64,000 nt of DNA from Sporanaerobium hydrogeniformans (GTDB lineage Bacteria; Bacillota; Clostridia; Lachnospirales; Cellulosilyticaceae), in assembly GCF_002735925.1 (NCBI RefSeq), contig NZ_PEDL01000017.1, forward strand, positions 1-64,000, written 5' to 3'. The notes under the pieces were generated by a model. The model saw nothing but the letters and a program-made list of their open reading frames with translations, did not search any database and was not told the origin of the DNA. Shown piece by piece: positions 50,253-59,925 of this stretch. Within the stretch, counting starts at the first letter, position 1. Each line of letters begins with the position of its first letter. The translations under genes were made by a program, and so were the position numbers.

Positions 50253-51653
50253 GGAACCAATAACAATTTCTCCCTCTGTCCTTCGAATGGTGCAATGTAC
50301 CTGACTATCATCTATATATTTAATCGTACTTCCTATTGTTACCTTCACCCCTGGATGAATGGTATCACTGATTTTAATCATACCATCTTGTACATCTCTT
50401 AAAGTATTAGCAAGTTCTCTGTATTCATGTTGTAAAGCTTCAACTGTTTCTTTAAGTGGTCCTTGTGCATCCAATAATTTCCTTAGCATAGCCTGTTTTT
50501 GTGGGTCTAAGCTAGCTTGTGATTTAAGGCAAAGGAACTGTATACTCTTTTCAATTTTTCGAAGATTAGAATTTTCCTCAGCTATTTGCTTTTCAAGTGC
50601 CTTGAATTTTTCATATGTACTAGGAGGCACTCCAATCTGTACACAGGTTACTGTGCCCATAGGTGATCCAATATTTCTTGCTAGAATAAGGGAGGTAGCT
50701 GAAACACTTCCACCTACTATGAGTCCTTTACCACTCTCTACTTTTATCATATTTCCTGCAGACACGTTAGAATGCATAATAGCTTCTGTAATAACGTCTC
50801 CACCTGCTTCTACAGTTGTATTTTGTATAAACTTAGCAATAATATTGCCACCTGCAACAAGCTTCCCTTTATTGCCACCTTGAATACCATAGCTTAAAAA
50901 GATATCGCCACCCGCCATAATGGTGGCCTCCTCTACAGAACCTTTTACCTCCACAGAACCTACTGCTTTAATAGTAAAACCAGACTTTACACTGCCAGTA
51001 ATAATGACATTTCCTAAAAAGTCAATATTTCCAGTACCACTATCTAAATCCCCATTCAAAGTGTAAACTGTATTGACATAAACATTATGTCCATCGTATT
51101 CAAGCTTACCATCTACAGAAGCATATAAGCTTAGTCCATCTTCTGAAGCATGCGTATTTTTCCCTTTTGGTAATCTGGCTTCTTTACCCTTTTTTGCTTT
51201 AATAGTCTGCCCTAGTACATTAAAACCATTTTTGCCCATGGTAGCCATTGTTTTGGTCGCTAATAAGTCTCCCGTCTTAACATTTCTAACAGCACTTAAC
51301 TCTCTAAAGTCTACTGTTCCATCTTCCTTTTCCTTTGGTCTAAGATGCTTGATTTCTTCTTTGTCAAAATTCAATTTTAACACACCATCTTTACCGTCTT
51401 CTGCTTGCTCACCTTTTGCAATAATATACTTATAGCGATATTTCTTACTCTTTACTAACTCTGCTATAACATCTTCTAGAATGCCACTTACAATACCTTT
51501 TTTTTGCAGTTCCTTCTTAATATCATGAACAGATAAGACTTTTCCCCCATTGAGAGGTTCTTGAAATTCAATAACTCCTAACATTCTATCCCTAGATATT
51601 TCTAATACTACAGTTTCATTGACTACTTGAAGCTCTTCTCGTAAATTTCCCAT
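50250..51653 (-). CDS. FapA/DUF342 family protein
   Basis: DUF342 (flagellar assembly protein A) family, 467 aa. The centre is a polymerising right-handed beta-helix-like region (GDLDSGTGNIDFLGNVIITG, VKSGFTIKAVGSVEVKGSVE, GGDIFLSYGIQGGNKGKLVA). A coiled coil follows (FKALEKQIAEENSNLRKIEK). FapA homologues affect polar flagellar assembly or cell-surface matters in several bacteria; the role here is not settled. GGAGGAAGAGG precedes the ATG. It is followed by plsC in the upstream direction. Confidence 0.82.
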   Translation of the reverse strand: MGNLREELQVVNETVVLEISRDRMLGVIEFQEPLNGGKVLSVHDIKKELQKKGIVSGILEDVIAELVKSKKYRYKYIIAKGEQAEDGKDGVLKLNFDKEEIKHLRPKEKEDGTVDFRELSAVRNVKTGDLLATKTMATMGKNGFNVLGQTIKAKKGKEARLPKGKNTHASEDGLSLYASVDGKLEYDGHNVYVNTVYTLNGDLDSGTGNIDFLGNVIITGSVKSGFTIKAVGSVEVKGSVEEATIMAGGDIFLSYGIQGGNKGKLVAGGNIIAKFIQNTTVEAGGDVITEAIMHSNVSAGNMIKVESGKGLIVGGSVSATSLILARNIGSPMGTVTCVQIGVPPSTYEKFKALEKQIAEENSNLRKIEKSIQFLCLKSQASLDPQKQAMLRKLLDAQGPLKETVEALQHEYRELANTLRDVQDGMIKISDTIHPGVKVTIGSTIKYIDDSQVHCTIRRTEGEIVIGS

Positions 51654-51679
51654 AATCCTCTTCCTCCCCCATTCTATTT

Positions 51680-52408
51680 TTATAGCACAGTTATTTCATT
51701 TAAAAGTTCTACAACAATAGCGTGTACATAATGCGGTAAATTTCGTCTCTCTTCTTCTTTTAATTGGTCTATATAAATAGGTTTGCCTATATTCATATAA
51801 GCAGTTGTTTGTTTAATACTTTTACTCGCTTCTAATATTTTATAGGTATCTTGAAGAGCAATAGGGATAATGGGAACATTTGTTTTAGTTGCTAATTTAA
51901 AGCTTCCTTCTTTAAAATCTTTCATTTCAGGCGCATAGGTTCTAGTTCCCTCTGGAAAGATAATGACCGATTGACCTTTTTTGAGCTCTTCTATGCCTTT
52001 TAAAATGGCTTTTAAAGATTGCCTAGGGTCTTCTCTATCTATATAGATACTTCCCATGTCCTCAAACCATTTTCCAACAAGAGGCATTTTTGAAACTTCC
52101 TTTTTACCAATAAATATACCTGGTTCTTTAAGAATGCTCATTAAAATGACAATATCAAATACACTTTTATGATTAGCTACATATAAAACTGGACCACTCT
52201 CTGGTAAATTCTCTTCCCCCTTTACCTCTAGCCTTGTTCCAGCCGCTTTAAGCATATCTTTACTCATTGCTTTAGCCATCTTAAAAATCTCTTGTCTACT
52301 CCCATATGCTTCATGCTTAGCATTGCCATAGGTATATTCTTTTCTCTTTAATACGGTTCTAAACTGATGCCATACCATGGTACTTACTACTCCAACACTT
52401 CTTAGCAT
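51680..52408 (-). CDS. plsC: 1-acyl-glycerol-3-phosphate acyltransferase
   Basis: Second acylation step of phosphatidic acid synthesis, 242 aa. Motif I NHKSVFD (NHx4D), motif II GSIYIDRE, motif III FPEGTRTYAPE, motif IV VPIIPIAL. The N-terminus is a weak membrane anchor. It lies between pncB and the DUF342 gene, 11 nt after pncB. Confidence 0.94.
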   Translation of the reverse strand: MLRSVGVVSTMVWHQFRTVLKRKEYTYGNAKHEAYGSRQEIFKMAKAMSKDMLKAAGTRLEVKGEENLPESGPVLYVANHKSVFDIVILMSILKEPGIFIGKKEVSKMPLVGKWFEDMGSIYIDREDPRQSLKAILKGIEELKKGQSVIIFPEGTRTYAPEMKDFKEGSFKLATKTNVPIIPIALQDTYKILEASKSIKQTTAYMNIGKPIYIDQLKEEERRNLPHYVHAIVVELLNEITVL

Positions 52409-52419
52409 AGAACCCCCCC

Positions 52420-53874
52420 TTAGTCCTTTTTATAGTCTTCTAGCATTTTTTGTCTTAATTCATAGAGTTTATCGGATAATACAACTGGCATAATTTGAGG
52501 ATTAATAAGCCTTTTGTACTCATCCCACAATGTTTCTAGTTCTGTGTGTGCATAGGTCTTAATTTCTTTTACTGTTTTGTTTTGATAAACCTTTTTCCCT
52601 TGCCTATAAATAGGAACTAAAAGCTCTCTAAGCACAAAGGTATGGGGTTTAAGCTTCATTTTTTTCCATCTTGCTTTTGTCTCTAATAACGTTAAAGGCT
52701 CTTCTTCTTTAAAAACTTCTCCTTCTAATGCTAAAATATCTGCAAGCATCTTATAAGTTTTCTTGTCGTAAACTCTGACAATCTTTTTAATACCAGGATT
52801 TGTTACTTTTTCTGGATTATCCGATATCTTTATTTTAGGAATGACTGTACCATCCTTACTTATTTCAGCTGCTAGCTTATAAATGCCCCCAAAGGACGGA
52901 CAGTCTGAGGATGTAATCATATTGGTTCCTACCCCCCAAAGGCTAATTTTAGCCCCCTGTCTTTTAAGGTCTGCAATTAAGAGTTCATCTAAGTCACAAG
53001 AAGCACTAATAATAGCATCCGTATGTCCTGCCTCATCTAGCATCATTCTTGCTCTTTTAGAAAGATAGGCAAGGTCTCCACTATCCAGGCGAATACCATA
53101 AGAAGCAGATTTTATACCTGCAGCTTTCATTTCATCAAACACTTTAATGGCATTAGGCACACCTGACTCTAAAGTATCGTAGGTGTCCACAAGTAAAATA
53201 CATTTGTCTGGGAATAACTTAGCATAGGCTCTAAATGCTTCAATCTCTTCTTCAAAACTCATTACCCAGCTGTGTGCATGGGTACCTGCTATAGGTACAT
53301 CAAAGAGTTTACCTGTCAGCACATTAGAAGTTGCCGTGCAGCCTCCTATAATGGCAGCCCTAGCACCATACACACCTGCATCTGGTCCTTGTGCTCTGCG
53401 AAGCCCAAACTCTAAAACAGCATCTCCTTCAGCAGCTCTTACCACACGAGCTGCCTTAGTCGCAATCAAACTTTGATGATTAATAATTGTAAGAAGTGCT
53501 GTTTCTACAAACTGTGCTTCTAAGATAGGTGCTTTAACCCGCATAAGTGGCTCACCTGGAAAAACAACCGTTCCTTCTTCTATCGCATCAATATCTCCCG
53601 TAAATTTAAAGTTTGCTAAATAATCTAAAAAACTTCTATTAAATAATTTAAGACTTTCTAAATAAGTTATATCTTCCTCATTAAAATGTAGATTTTCAAT
53701 ATACTCTATAGCTTGCTCAAGACCTGCACAAATAGCGTAGCCATTTTTAGAAGGATTATTTCTATAAAAAAGATCAAATACTACTTCGTGATTATTTACA
53801 TCATTTTCATAATAACCTTGCATCATGGTAAGTTGATACAAATCAGTTAATAAGGTTAAGTTTCTTTCACTCAT
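52420..53874 (-). CDS. pncB: Nicotinate phosphoribosyltransferase
   Basis: NAD salvage: nicotinate plus PRPP to nicotinate mononucleotide, 484 aa. Begins LTLLTDLYQLTMMQGYY; active-site histidine region GTHAHSWVMSFEEEIEAFRA; phosphate-binding IRLDSGDLAYLSKRARMMLD; ISASCDLDE. AGGAGATACGC precedes the ATG. The following gene is plsC, a probable operon partner. Confidence 0.95.
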   Translation of the reverse strand: MSERNLTLLTDLYQLTMMQGYYENDVNNHEVVFDLFYRNNPSKNGYAICAGLEQAIEYIENLHFNEEDITYLESLKLFNRSFLDYLANFKFTGDIDAIEEGTVVFPGEPLMRVKAPILEAQFVETALLTIINHQSLIATKAARVVRAAEGDAVLEFGLRRAQGPDAGVYGARAAIIGGCTATSNVLTGKLFDVPIAGTHAHSWVMSFEEEIEAFRAYAKLFPDKCILLVDTYDTLESGVPNAIKVFDEMKAAGIKSASYGIRLDSGDLAYLSKRARMMLDEAGHTDAIISASCDLDELLIADLKRQGAKISLWGVGTNMITSSDCPSFGGIYKLAAEISKDGTVIPKIKISDNPEKVTNPGIKKIVRVYDKKTYKMLADILALEGEVFKEEEPLTLLETKARWKKMKLKPHTFVLRELLVPIYRQGKKVYQNKTVKEIKTYAHTELETLWDEYKRLINPQIMPVVLSDKLYELRQKMLEDYKKD

Positions 53875-53895
53875 CTTGCGTATCTCCTATTTACT

Positions 53896-53924
53896 TTGAC
53901 GTCAGCTCTACTTTGTATTATAGT
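53896..53924 (+). promoter_or_regulatory. Possible sigma-A promoter of the EamA gene
   Basis: TTGACG (53896-53901), 17-nt spacer, TATAGT (53919-53924), about 112 nt upstream of the transporter gene and divergent from pncB. Confidence 0.45.
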
Positions 53925-54035
53925 AATACTGTTTAATATATTATAACATAATTCACTATTACTAGGTGTGAAATCCTAAAAATTGATAAATAGAAATTTT
54001 ATATTCTGCATTTTATTACTAAAGAGGTGTTTCTT

Positions 54036-54968
54036 GTGTTAAAAAATAAAAATCAATCCCAAATTCTTGTTATAACTACATGTATAGCTATTTTCTGTAA
54101 TTTATTATGGGGAACACCTTTCCCTGTTCTTAAGATACTCTATGCCCAAATGCATATCCAAAGTAGTGATTTAGGTGGAAATATCACCCTTATTAGCCTA
54201 CGCTTTATCCTTGCAGCATTATTCCTTTTTCTGTTTGCAATTTTTACCAAAGCCCCACTCTTTCACTTAACTAAAAAGCAATGGCTCCTTGTAGCCACAT
54301 TAGGCCTATTTAGCACAACTCTTCAATACTTCTTTTTTAATATTGGTGTAAACAATACAAGTGGTATAAAAGCTTCCATTCTAGGACAAGTAGGCATTTT
54401 CTTCTCTGTTATTTTAGCTCATTTTATTTATGAAGATGACAAGCTGAATGTTAAAAAAATTATCGGACTTGCTTTAGGTTTCCTTGGCCTCGTTTTAATC
54501 AACTTAGATAAGAGCACAGAAGGGATGCTTCATTTCAAACTATTAGGTGAAGGCTTCATGCTATTTTCTGGACTTGTGGGTAGCTTGGCTCTATTTACTG
54601 CTAAACGTATTGGCAAGGAACTCCCTTCTATCGTTTATACCACTTGGCAAATGCTTATCGGCTCTATCCTTCTTTTTGTAGTAGGATACTTGATGGGTGG
54701 CAGGGTTACTGAGCTTCACTTTACCCCCTTTAGCCTTATTCTTTTAGTTTATCTTGCACTCCTCTCAAGCGTAGCTTTTTGTCTATGGTACTCTATCCTG
54801 CAATTCAGAAAGGTGGGTGAAATCGCACTCTATAAATTTATTGTACCTGTAAGTGGAACCATCCTTACTGCCCTTCTTATTCCTAATGAGCACCTTCTTC
54901 CTATTCATATCGTTGCCCTTTTGCTTGTAGCCTTAGGAATTATTAGTGTTAACCGTAAAAAAGGTTGA
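54036..54968 (+). CDS. EamA/DMT family transporter
   Basis: Drug/metabolite transporter superfamily, about 310 aa, ten predicted helices in two EamA repeats (first: ISLRFILAALFLFLFAIF, ATLGLFSTTLQYFFFNIGVN; second: GLVGSLALFTAKRIGKELPS, SSVAFCLWYSILQFRKVG). Substrate cannot be predicted. Start is the GTG at 54036, six bases after AGAGGTG; an earlier GTG lies in that site. Confidence 0.9.
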   Translation: MLKNKNQSQILVITTCIAIFCNLLWGTPFPVLKILYAQMHIQSSDLGGNITLISLRFILAALFLFLFAIFTKAPLFHLTKKQWLLVATLGLFSTTLQYFFFNIGVNNTSGIKASILGQVGIFFSVILAHFIYEDDKLNVKKIIGLALGFLGLVLINLDKSTEGMLHFKLLGEGFMLFSGLVGSLALFTAKRIGKELPSIVYTTWQMLIGSILLFVVGYLMGGRVTELHFTPFSLILLVYLALLSSVAFCLWYSILQFRKVGEIALYKFIVPVSGTILTALLIPNEHLLPIHIVALLLVALGIISVNRKKG

Positions 54969-54977
54969 TTTTTCTCC

Positions 54978-55006
54978 TTTACAAACCTGCATTTTAAATT
55001 TATAAT
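54978..55006 (+). promoter_or_regulatory. Sigma-A promoter of the ileS T-box transcript
   Basis: TTTACA (54978-54983), 17-nt spacer, TATAAT (55001-55006), 40-50 nt before the start of the T-box leader. Confidence 0.7.
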
Positions 55007-55049
55007 GTTACTATTGATTTTTATATATTTTAAACACAATGAAAAGGAC

Positions 55050-55297
55050 TAGTACTATTTTTGAAGCGGCGAAGCGAGTGGGGTTGGTGTAAGCCCATAC
55101 GATAGAAAATAGGAAAAATCACCTTGGAGTGGCAGACCGAACCTCGATCTTTGATGAGTGTAGGCTCTGACGGTTTCCTCCCGTTACCATAAGGAAAGGT
55201 ATAACGAGTGGTCTTATAGAAGGCAAATCAGGTGGTACCGCGGAAGATGACTTTATGATGTTCTTTCGTCCTGTTGATGGATGAAGGAGCTTTTTTA
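55050..55297 (+). ncRNA. T-box leader of ileS
   Basis: Senses uncharged tRNA and controls readthrough. The T-box sequence GGTGGTACCGCGG lies at 55231-55243 inside the antiterminator. The terminator stem is about 55261-55290 (TTCTTTCGTCC / GGATGAAGGAGC, with G-U pairs) followed by TTTTTT. A candidate specifier ATC (Ile) is at 55147-55149, agreeing with the downstream gene, though I could not draw Stem I fully. This leader fills the 388-nt gap between the transporter and ileS. Confidence 0.92.
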
Positions 55298-55355
55298 ATG
55301 CTCTAAAATCCAAAACTATCCATTTTATTTATAGAATCTATTTAGGAGGATGACT

Positions 55356-58300
55356 ATGTACAAAAAAGTTGACACTGCCCTTAACTTTGTAGACAGAGAA
55401 CTTGAAGTCTTAGAGTTTTGGAAAAAACACAATGTATTTGAAGAATCAATTCAAGCAAGAGAAGGTGGCCCTGTATTTACCTTTTACGACGGCCCTCCAA
55501 CAGCCAATGGTAAACCTCATATCGGTCATATCTTAACACGTACAGTGAAAGATATTATGCCACGTTATAAAACGATGAAAGGCTACAAAGTGCTTCGTAA
55601 AGCAGGTTGGGATACCCACGGTCTTCCAGTAGAACTTGAAGTAGAGAAGCTTCTTGGCATTAGTGGTAAGCCACAAATTGAGGATTACGGTATTGAACCT
55701 TTCATTGAAAAATGTAAGGAAAGTGTTTGGAAGTACCAAAATGAATGGGAAAAGATGTCTGACCGTGTAGGTTATTGGGTAGACATGGAAAACCCTTATG
55801 TAACTTATGATAATAACTATATTGAATCCGTATGGTGGTCACTTAAAGAGATTTGGAACAAGGATCTTATCTATAAAGGTCATAAAATCGTGCCTTACTG
55901 CCCTCGTTGTGGCACCTCCCTTTCTTCACACGAAGTTGCTCAAGGCTATAAGGACATTAAAGATCAAACAGCAACTTGTCGTTTCAAAGTAGTGGGTGAA
56001 GAAAATACTTACCTTTTAGCTTGGACAACTACTCCATGGACACTTCCATCTAACGTAGCTCTTTGTGTGAACCCAGAGCACACCTATGTGAGAGTAAACT
56101 TTGAAGGTAACACTTACATCTTAGCCGAAGCTTTAGTAGCCTCTGTGCTTGGTCAAGAAGGTGTAGAAATAACTTCTAAATTTTTAGGCAAAGAGCTTTG
56201 TGGTATGGTATATGAGCCACTCTTTACTTCTGCAAAAATAGATAAAAAAGCCTTCTTTGTAGTAGCAGATAACTATGTAACCCTTACAGATGGTACAGGT
56301 ATCGTACACATTGCCCCTGCTTTTGGTGAAGATGACGCAAGAGTGGGACGCACAAATAATCTTCCATTCGTGCAACTTGTTAACGAACAGGGTTATTTCA
56401 CCGAAGAGTTTCTAGCAGACTTTCCTCAGCTTAAGGATGTCTTTGTAAAAAATGCAGACCCAGAAATCCTTAACTATCTAAAGATGCAAGGTACACTTCT
56501 TAAGGCGACTCCTCATACCCATAGCTACCCACACTGTTGGAGATGTGATACCCCTCTTCTTTATTATGCCCGCGATACTTGGTTCATTGAAATGACAAAG
56601 GTACGTGACAAGCTCGTAGCCAATAATAATACGGTTAACTGGATGCCCCCATCTATTGGTGAAGGACGTTTTGGCAACTTCCTTGAGGGTGTTATTGACT
56701 GGGGTCTTTCTCGTTCACGATACTGGGGAACACCTCTACCTATTTGGGAATGTAAATGTGGTCATCGCCATATGATTGGAAGCATTGAAGAACTTAAAGC
56801 AATGAGTTCTGACTGCCCAGATAACATCGAGCTTCATAAACCCTACATTGATAATGTGCATCTTAATTGTCCAAAATGTAACAATGCGATGACTAGAGTA
56901 GGTGACGTTATTGATTGTTGGTATGATAGTGGTTCCATGCCATTTGCACAACTTCACTATCCATTTGAAAATAAAGAGCTATTTGAAGAAAACTTCCCAG
57001 CTGACTTTATCTCAGAAGCTGTTGACCAAACACGTGGTTGGTTCTATACTTTAATGGCTATTTCTACACTTATTTTTGATAAAGCTCCTTACAAAAATGT
57101 TATCGTTCTTGGTCACGTTGGTGACAAAGACGGTGTGAAGATGAGTAAGCACAAAGGCAACGTAGTAGACCCTTGGTCTGTTCTTGATGTACAAGGTGCT
57201 GACGCCGTACGTTGGTACTTCTACTCAGCTTCTGCGCCATGGCTTCCAAGTAGATTTGCTGGTGAAAATGTCAGTGAATCACAACGTAAATTTATGGGTA
57301 CCTTCTGGAATACCTATGCTTTCTATGTGCTTTATGCCAATATTGACGCATTCGACCCAACCAAGTACGAGCTTAAATACGATACTCTTAATAGGATGGA
57401 TAAATGGATACTTTCAAGACTTCATACTCTTGTCAAATCAGTAGATGAAGACCTTGAAAACTACCGTATCTTTGAAGCTGCTCGTGATATGCAAGACTTC
57501 ATTGATGACGTATCTAACTGGTATGTACGCCGCTCACGTGAACGTTTCTGGCAAAGTGACATGCCACAAGATAAGATTAATGCTTACAAGACACTTCATA
57601 CAGTCCTTGTAACACTTGCTAAGCTTGCAGCACCTTTTACCCCATTTATGGCAGAGCAAATTTATCAAAACCTTGTTAAATCAGTAGATGAAAAAGCTCC
57701 AACAAGTGTTCACCTCTGTGACTTCCCTGTATGTGAAGAAGCCATGATTAATAAAGAACTCGAAAAACACATGAATGAAGTCCTTGAAATCGTAGTACTC
57801 GGACGTAGCTGCCGTAATGAAAGTGGTATCAAAAACCGCCAACCAATCGGTACACTTTATGTAGGTGCTACAGAAGTTCTCCCACAAGCATTTATTGAAA
57901 TTGTAGCAGAAGAATTAAATGTGAAGCATGTAGAGTTCACTACAGAAGCTGCTGACTATATTTCTTATAGCTTCAAACCACAAATGCGTACGCTTGGACC
58001 AAAATACGGTAAAATGCTAAACAGCATTAGAACTGCTCTTTCTGAGCTTGATGGAACAGCTGCTATGGCTGAGCTTAATGAAACAGGCATTCTTAAACTA
58101 GCTATTGAAGGTTCTGAAATCGAACTTACTAAAGAAGACCTCCTCATTAGTACAGCTCAAAAAGAAGGTTATGTAGCTGCTGCTGATAAAGGTTATACAG
58201 TTGTTATCGATACCAACCTTACAGAAGAACTCCTTGAAGAAGGTTTCGTCCGTGAAATCATCTCTAAAATTCAAACTATGCGAAAAGAAGCTGACTTCGA

Positions 58301-58487
58301 AGTTCAAGACCACATCCATATCGCCTATACAGGCAGCGAAAAGGTTGCTCGCATTTTATCTAAAAATGCTGCTTACATCGCTTCTGAAGTTTTGGCTAAT
58401 GGTGTAACCGAAGGCACTCTTGATGGCTATACAAAAGATTGGAAGATTAACGGCGAAGCTGTTACCTTCACAGTCCAAAAAGCTTAA
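55356..58487 (+). CDS. ileS: Isoleucyl-tRNA synthetase (long, type 2)
   Basis: Charges tRNA-Ile, 1043 aa. Class I signatures: HIGH in TANGKPHIGHILTRTV, KMSKS region as DGVKMSKHKGNVVDP, editing domain with LAWTTTPWTLPSNVALCV and GTGIVHIAPAFGEDDARVG. Length and motif context (GWDTHGLPVE, KMSKHKGN) match the eukaryote-like type 2 enzymes, usually about 1030-1050 aa and often less sensitive to mupirocin, not the roughly 920-aa type 1 form. Start is the ATG at 55356 (AGGAGG at proper distance), not the ATG at 55350 abutting it. Confidence 0.96.
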   Translation: MYKKVDTALNFVDRELEVLEFWKKHNVFEESIQAREGGPVFTFYDGPPTANGKPHIGHILTRTVKDIMPRYKTMKGYKVLRKAGWDTHGLPVELEVEKLLGISGKPQIEDYGIEPFIEKCKESVWKYQNEWEKMSDRVGYWVDMENPYVTYDNNYIESVWWSLKEIWNKDLIYKGHKIVPYCPRCGTSLSSHEVAQGYKDIKDQTATCRFKVVGEENTYLLAWTTTPWTLPSNVALCVNPEHTYVRVNFEGNTYILAEALVASVLGQEGVEITSKFLGKELCGMVYEPLFTSAKIDKKAFFVVADNYVTLTDGTGIVHIAPAFGEDDARVGRTNNLPFVQLVNEQGYFTEEFLADFPQLKDVFVKNADPEILNYLKMQGTLLKATPHTHSYPHCWRCDTPLLYYARDTWFIEMTKVRDKLVANNNTVNWMPPSIGEGRFGNFLEGVIDWGLSRSRYWGTPLPIWECKCGHRHMIGSIEELKAMSSDCPDNIELHKPYIDNVHLNCPKCNNAMTRVGDVIDCWYDSGSMPFAQLHYPFENKELFEENFPADFISEAVDQTRGWFYTLMAISTLIFDKAPYKNVIVLGHVGDKDGVKMSKHKGNVVDPWSVLDVQGADAVRWYFYSASAPWLPSRFAGENVSESQRKFMGTFWNTYAFYVLYANIDAFDPTKYELKYDTLNRMDKWILSRLHTLVKSVDEDLENYRIFEAARDMQDFIDDVSNWYVRRSRERFWQSDMPQDKINAYKTLHTVLVTLAKLAAPFTPFMAEQIYQNLVKSVDEKAPTSVHLCDFPVCEEAMINKELEKHMNEVLEIVVLGRSCRNESGIKNRQPIGTLYVGATEVLPQAFIEIVAEELNVKHVEFTTEAADYISYSFKPQMRTLGPKYGKMLNSIRTALSELDGTAAMAELNETGILKLAIEGSEIELTKEDLLISTAQKEGYVAAADKGYTVVIDTNLTEELLEEGFVREIISKIQTMRKEADFEVQDHIHIAYTGSEKVARILSKNAAYIASEVLANGVTEGTLDGYTKDWKINGEAVTFTVQKA

Positions 58488-58496
58488 TTTAAAAAC

Positions 58497-58532
58497 AAAA
58501 AACCAACCCTCTTAAAAAATGGTTGGTTTTTC
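58497..58532 (+). terminator. Terminator after ileS
   Basis: Stem AAAACCAACC / GGTTGGTTTT with T run, ten bases past the ileS stop. Confidence 0.88.
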
Positions 58533-58601
58533 TTGTAGTCTTCTTTATTTTTTAGTAAAATAATAACAATAAAATTTAGAACATTCTAAAGGAGGCTCAT
58601 A

Positions 58602-58883
58602 ATGAAAATCGAACAACGTATGGATGAATTCCAAAAGGTCGCAACTACAAAGGAAGGTACCCCTGTAGAAGAACGGATGGATGAATTTCATAAACCACAA
58701 CCTTCAAAGACAGCCAAAACTCCTCTGCCAAGTAAAGCTACTTCTGAGCTCCCTTATGGTTTAAAAGCGCATAAGCCCTGTCTCTTCTGTTCAGGAACCT
58801 TAGAGCTTCAAGAAGTAAGAGCTTCTGAGGCTCTTTACCTTTGCTCCAACTGTCAAAGAGAGATCACCTTTCCTATTACTTAG
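58602..58883 (+). CDS. Small zinc-ribbon protein with duplicated RMDEF motif
   Basis: Unknown 93-aa protein. The N-terminus holds two copies of a nine-residue unit (EQRMDEFQK at 4-12, EERMDEFHK at 23-31) joined by a Thr/Pro-rich linker. The C-terminus is a probable zinc ribbon with Cys60, 63, 81 and 84 (CLFC and CSNC). AAAGGAGG lies before the ATG. It has its own terminators on either side. I know no named family for it; the layout suggests a peptide-binding short-linear motif plus a zinc knuckle. Confidence 0.75.
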   Translation: MKIEQRMDEFQKVATTKEGTPVEERMDEFHKPQPSKTAKTPLPSKATSELPYGLKAHKPCLFCSGTLELQEVRASEALYLCSNCQREITFPIT

Positions 58884-58914
58884 AGTAGGACTCTAGCGCA
58901 TTAGGAGGTTAATA

Positions 58915-58984
58915 AAAAGGGACGATATAGAATCGTCCCCTACAGATAGATTTATAAAGGGCTAGTATATACTAGCCCCTTTGT
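58915..58984. terminator. Tandem hairpins between the zinc-ribbon gene and corA
   Basis: Two stems: GGGACGAT / ATCGTCCC (58918-58939) and AGGGCTAGTATA / TATACTAGCCCCT (about 58957-58980) followed by TTTGTTTTT on the plus strand and A-rich sequence on the other. They can end both converging transcripts. Confidence 0.8.
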
Positions 58985-58986
58985 TT

Positions 58987-59919
58987 TTAGAATAACTTCT
59001 TTTTCATCATAAAGATGGTAAGTATCGCGGTTAATACAATAGATATAATAAGGATATAGAGAAAGGCCATAGGGTTGTTTTGAAGCGGAACATCTACGTT
59101 CATCCCCCATAAGCTAGCAATCATAGTAGGTATAGAAAGGACAATCGTAATAGATGTAAGTGTCTTCATTACAATATTTAAGTTATTTGAAATAACAGAT
59201 GCAAAGGCATCCATTGTCCCACTTAATATGTTGCTGTAGATATTAGCCATCTCGATAGCCTGTTTGTTTTCGATAATAACGTCTTCTAGTAAATCTTCAT
59301 CTTCTGGGTACTGTTTAATAGCTTCCATGCGCATCATCTTTTCCAGTACAATTTCATTAGCACGAAGTGAGGTTGTAAAATAAACCAAACTCTTCTCTAG
59401 ATCTAAAAGCTGGATAAGCTCTTTATTTTTCATAGATTTATGAAGCTCTTGTTCAATCTTATGACTCATACGATCAATGTAGCGTAAGTACTGTAAATAG
59501 GAAGAAGCATTTTTATACAAGAGTTGTAAAATAAAACGCGTTTTCTTAAAGGTAAAAAACCCTTTGATTTTGCCTGAACTAAAGTCCTCTAAAATTTGTA
59601 CATTTTTAAGACAGGCTGTAATAATAAATTTATCTCCCACAATAATACTCATAGGAATAGTTGCATATTCCCCAGCACCTTCTTCTGATTCTTTAATGGG
59701 TACGTCCACAATGATCACTGTACAGTTATCATCTACTTCAATACGTGCACGTTCTTCCTCATCCAGTGCAGATAAAATATGGTTCACTTCGATGTTAAAT
59801 ACTGAGGATACTTCATTGATTTCTTGGGGGGTAGGATTGATTAAGTTAATCCATGCTCCCTCTTCAAAGACATCTATTTGTTTAAGTCCCGTTTCAAATG
59901 TTTTATAAATCTTTTTCAT
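58987..59919 (-). CDS. corA: CorA-family magnesium transporter
   Basis: Mg2+/Co2+ channel, 310 aa. Long soluble N-terminal domain with helical funnel (LHKSMKNKELIQLLDLEKSL), then two membrane helices, the signature GMN in IASLWGMNVDVPLQ, and a basic C-terminal KKKLF. All core features are present. I take the ATG at 59917-59919; the ATG three codons earlier is an alternative. The 200-nt leader upstream contains overlapping helices that can hide the ribosome site, so translation is probably regulated. Confidence 0.95.
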   Translation of the reverse strand: MKKIYKTFETGLKQIDVFEEGAWINLINPTPQEINEVSSVFNIEVNHILSALDEEERARIEVDDNCTVIIVDVPIKESEEGAGEYATIPMSIIVGDKFIITACLKNVQILEDFSSGKIKGFFTFKKTRFILQLLYKNASSYLQYLRYIDRMSHKIEQELHKSMKNKELIQLLDLEKSLVYFTTSLRANEIVLEKMMRMEAIKQYPEDEDLLEDVIIENKQAIEMANIYSNILSGTMDAFASVISNNLNIVMKTLTSITIVLSIPTMIASLWGMNVDVPLQNNPMAFLYILIISIVLTAILTIFMMKKKLF

Positions 59920-59925
59920 TTTACA

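Noticed and set aside
50359-50883. Plus-strand frame of 174 codons opposite the DUF342 gene
   Set aside because: Mirror of a long real gene, low-complexity Ser/Ala/Ile composition, no ribosome site.
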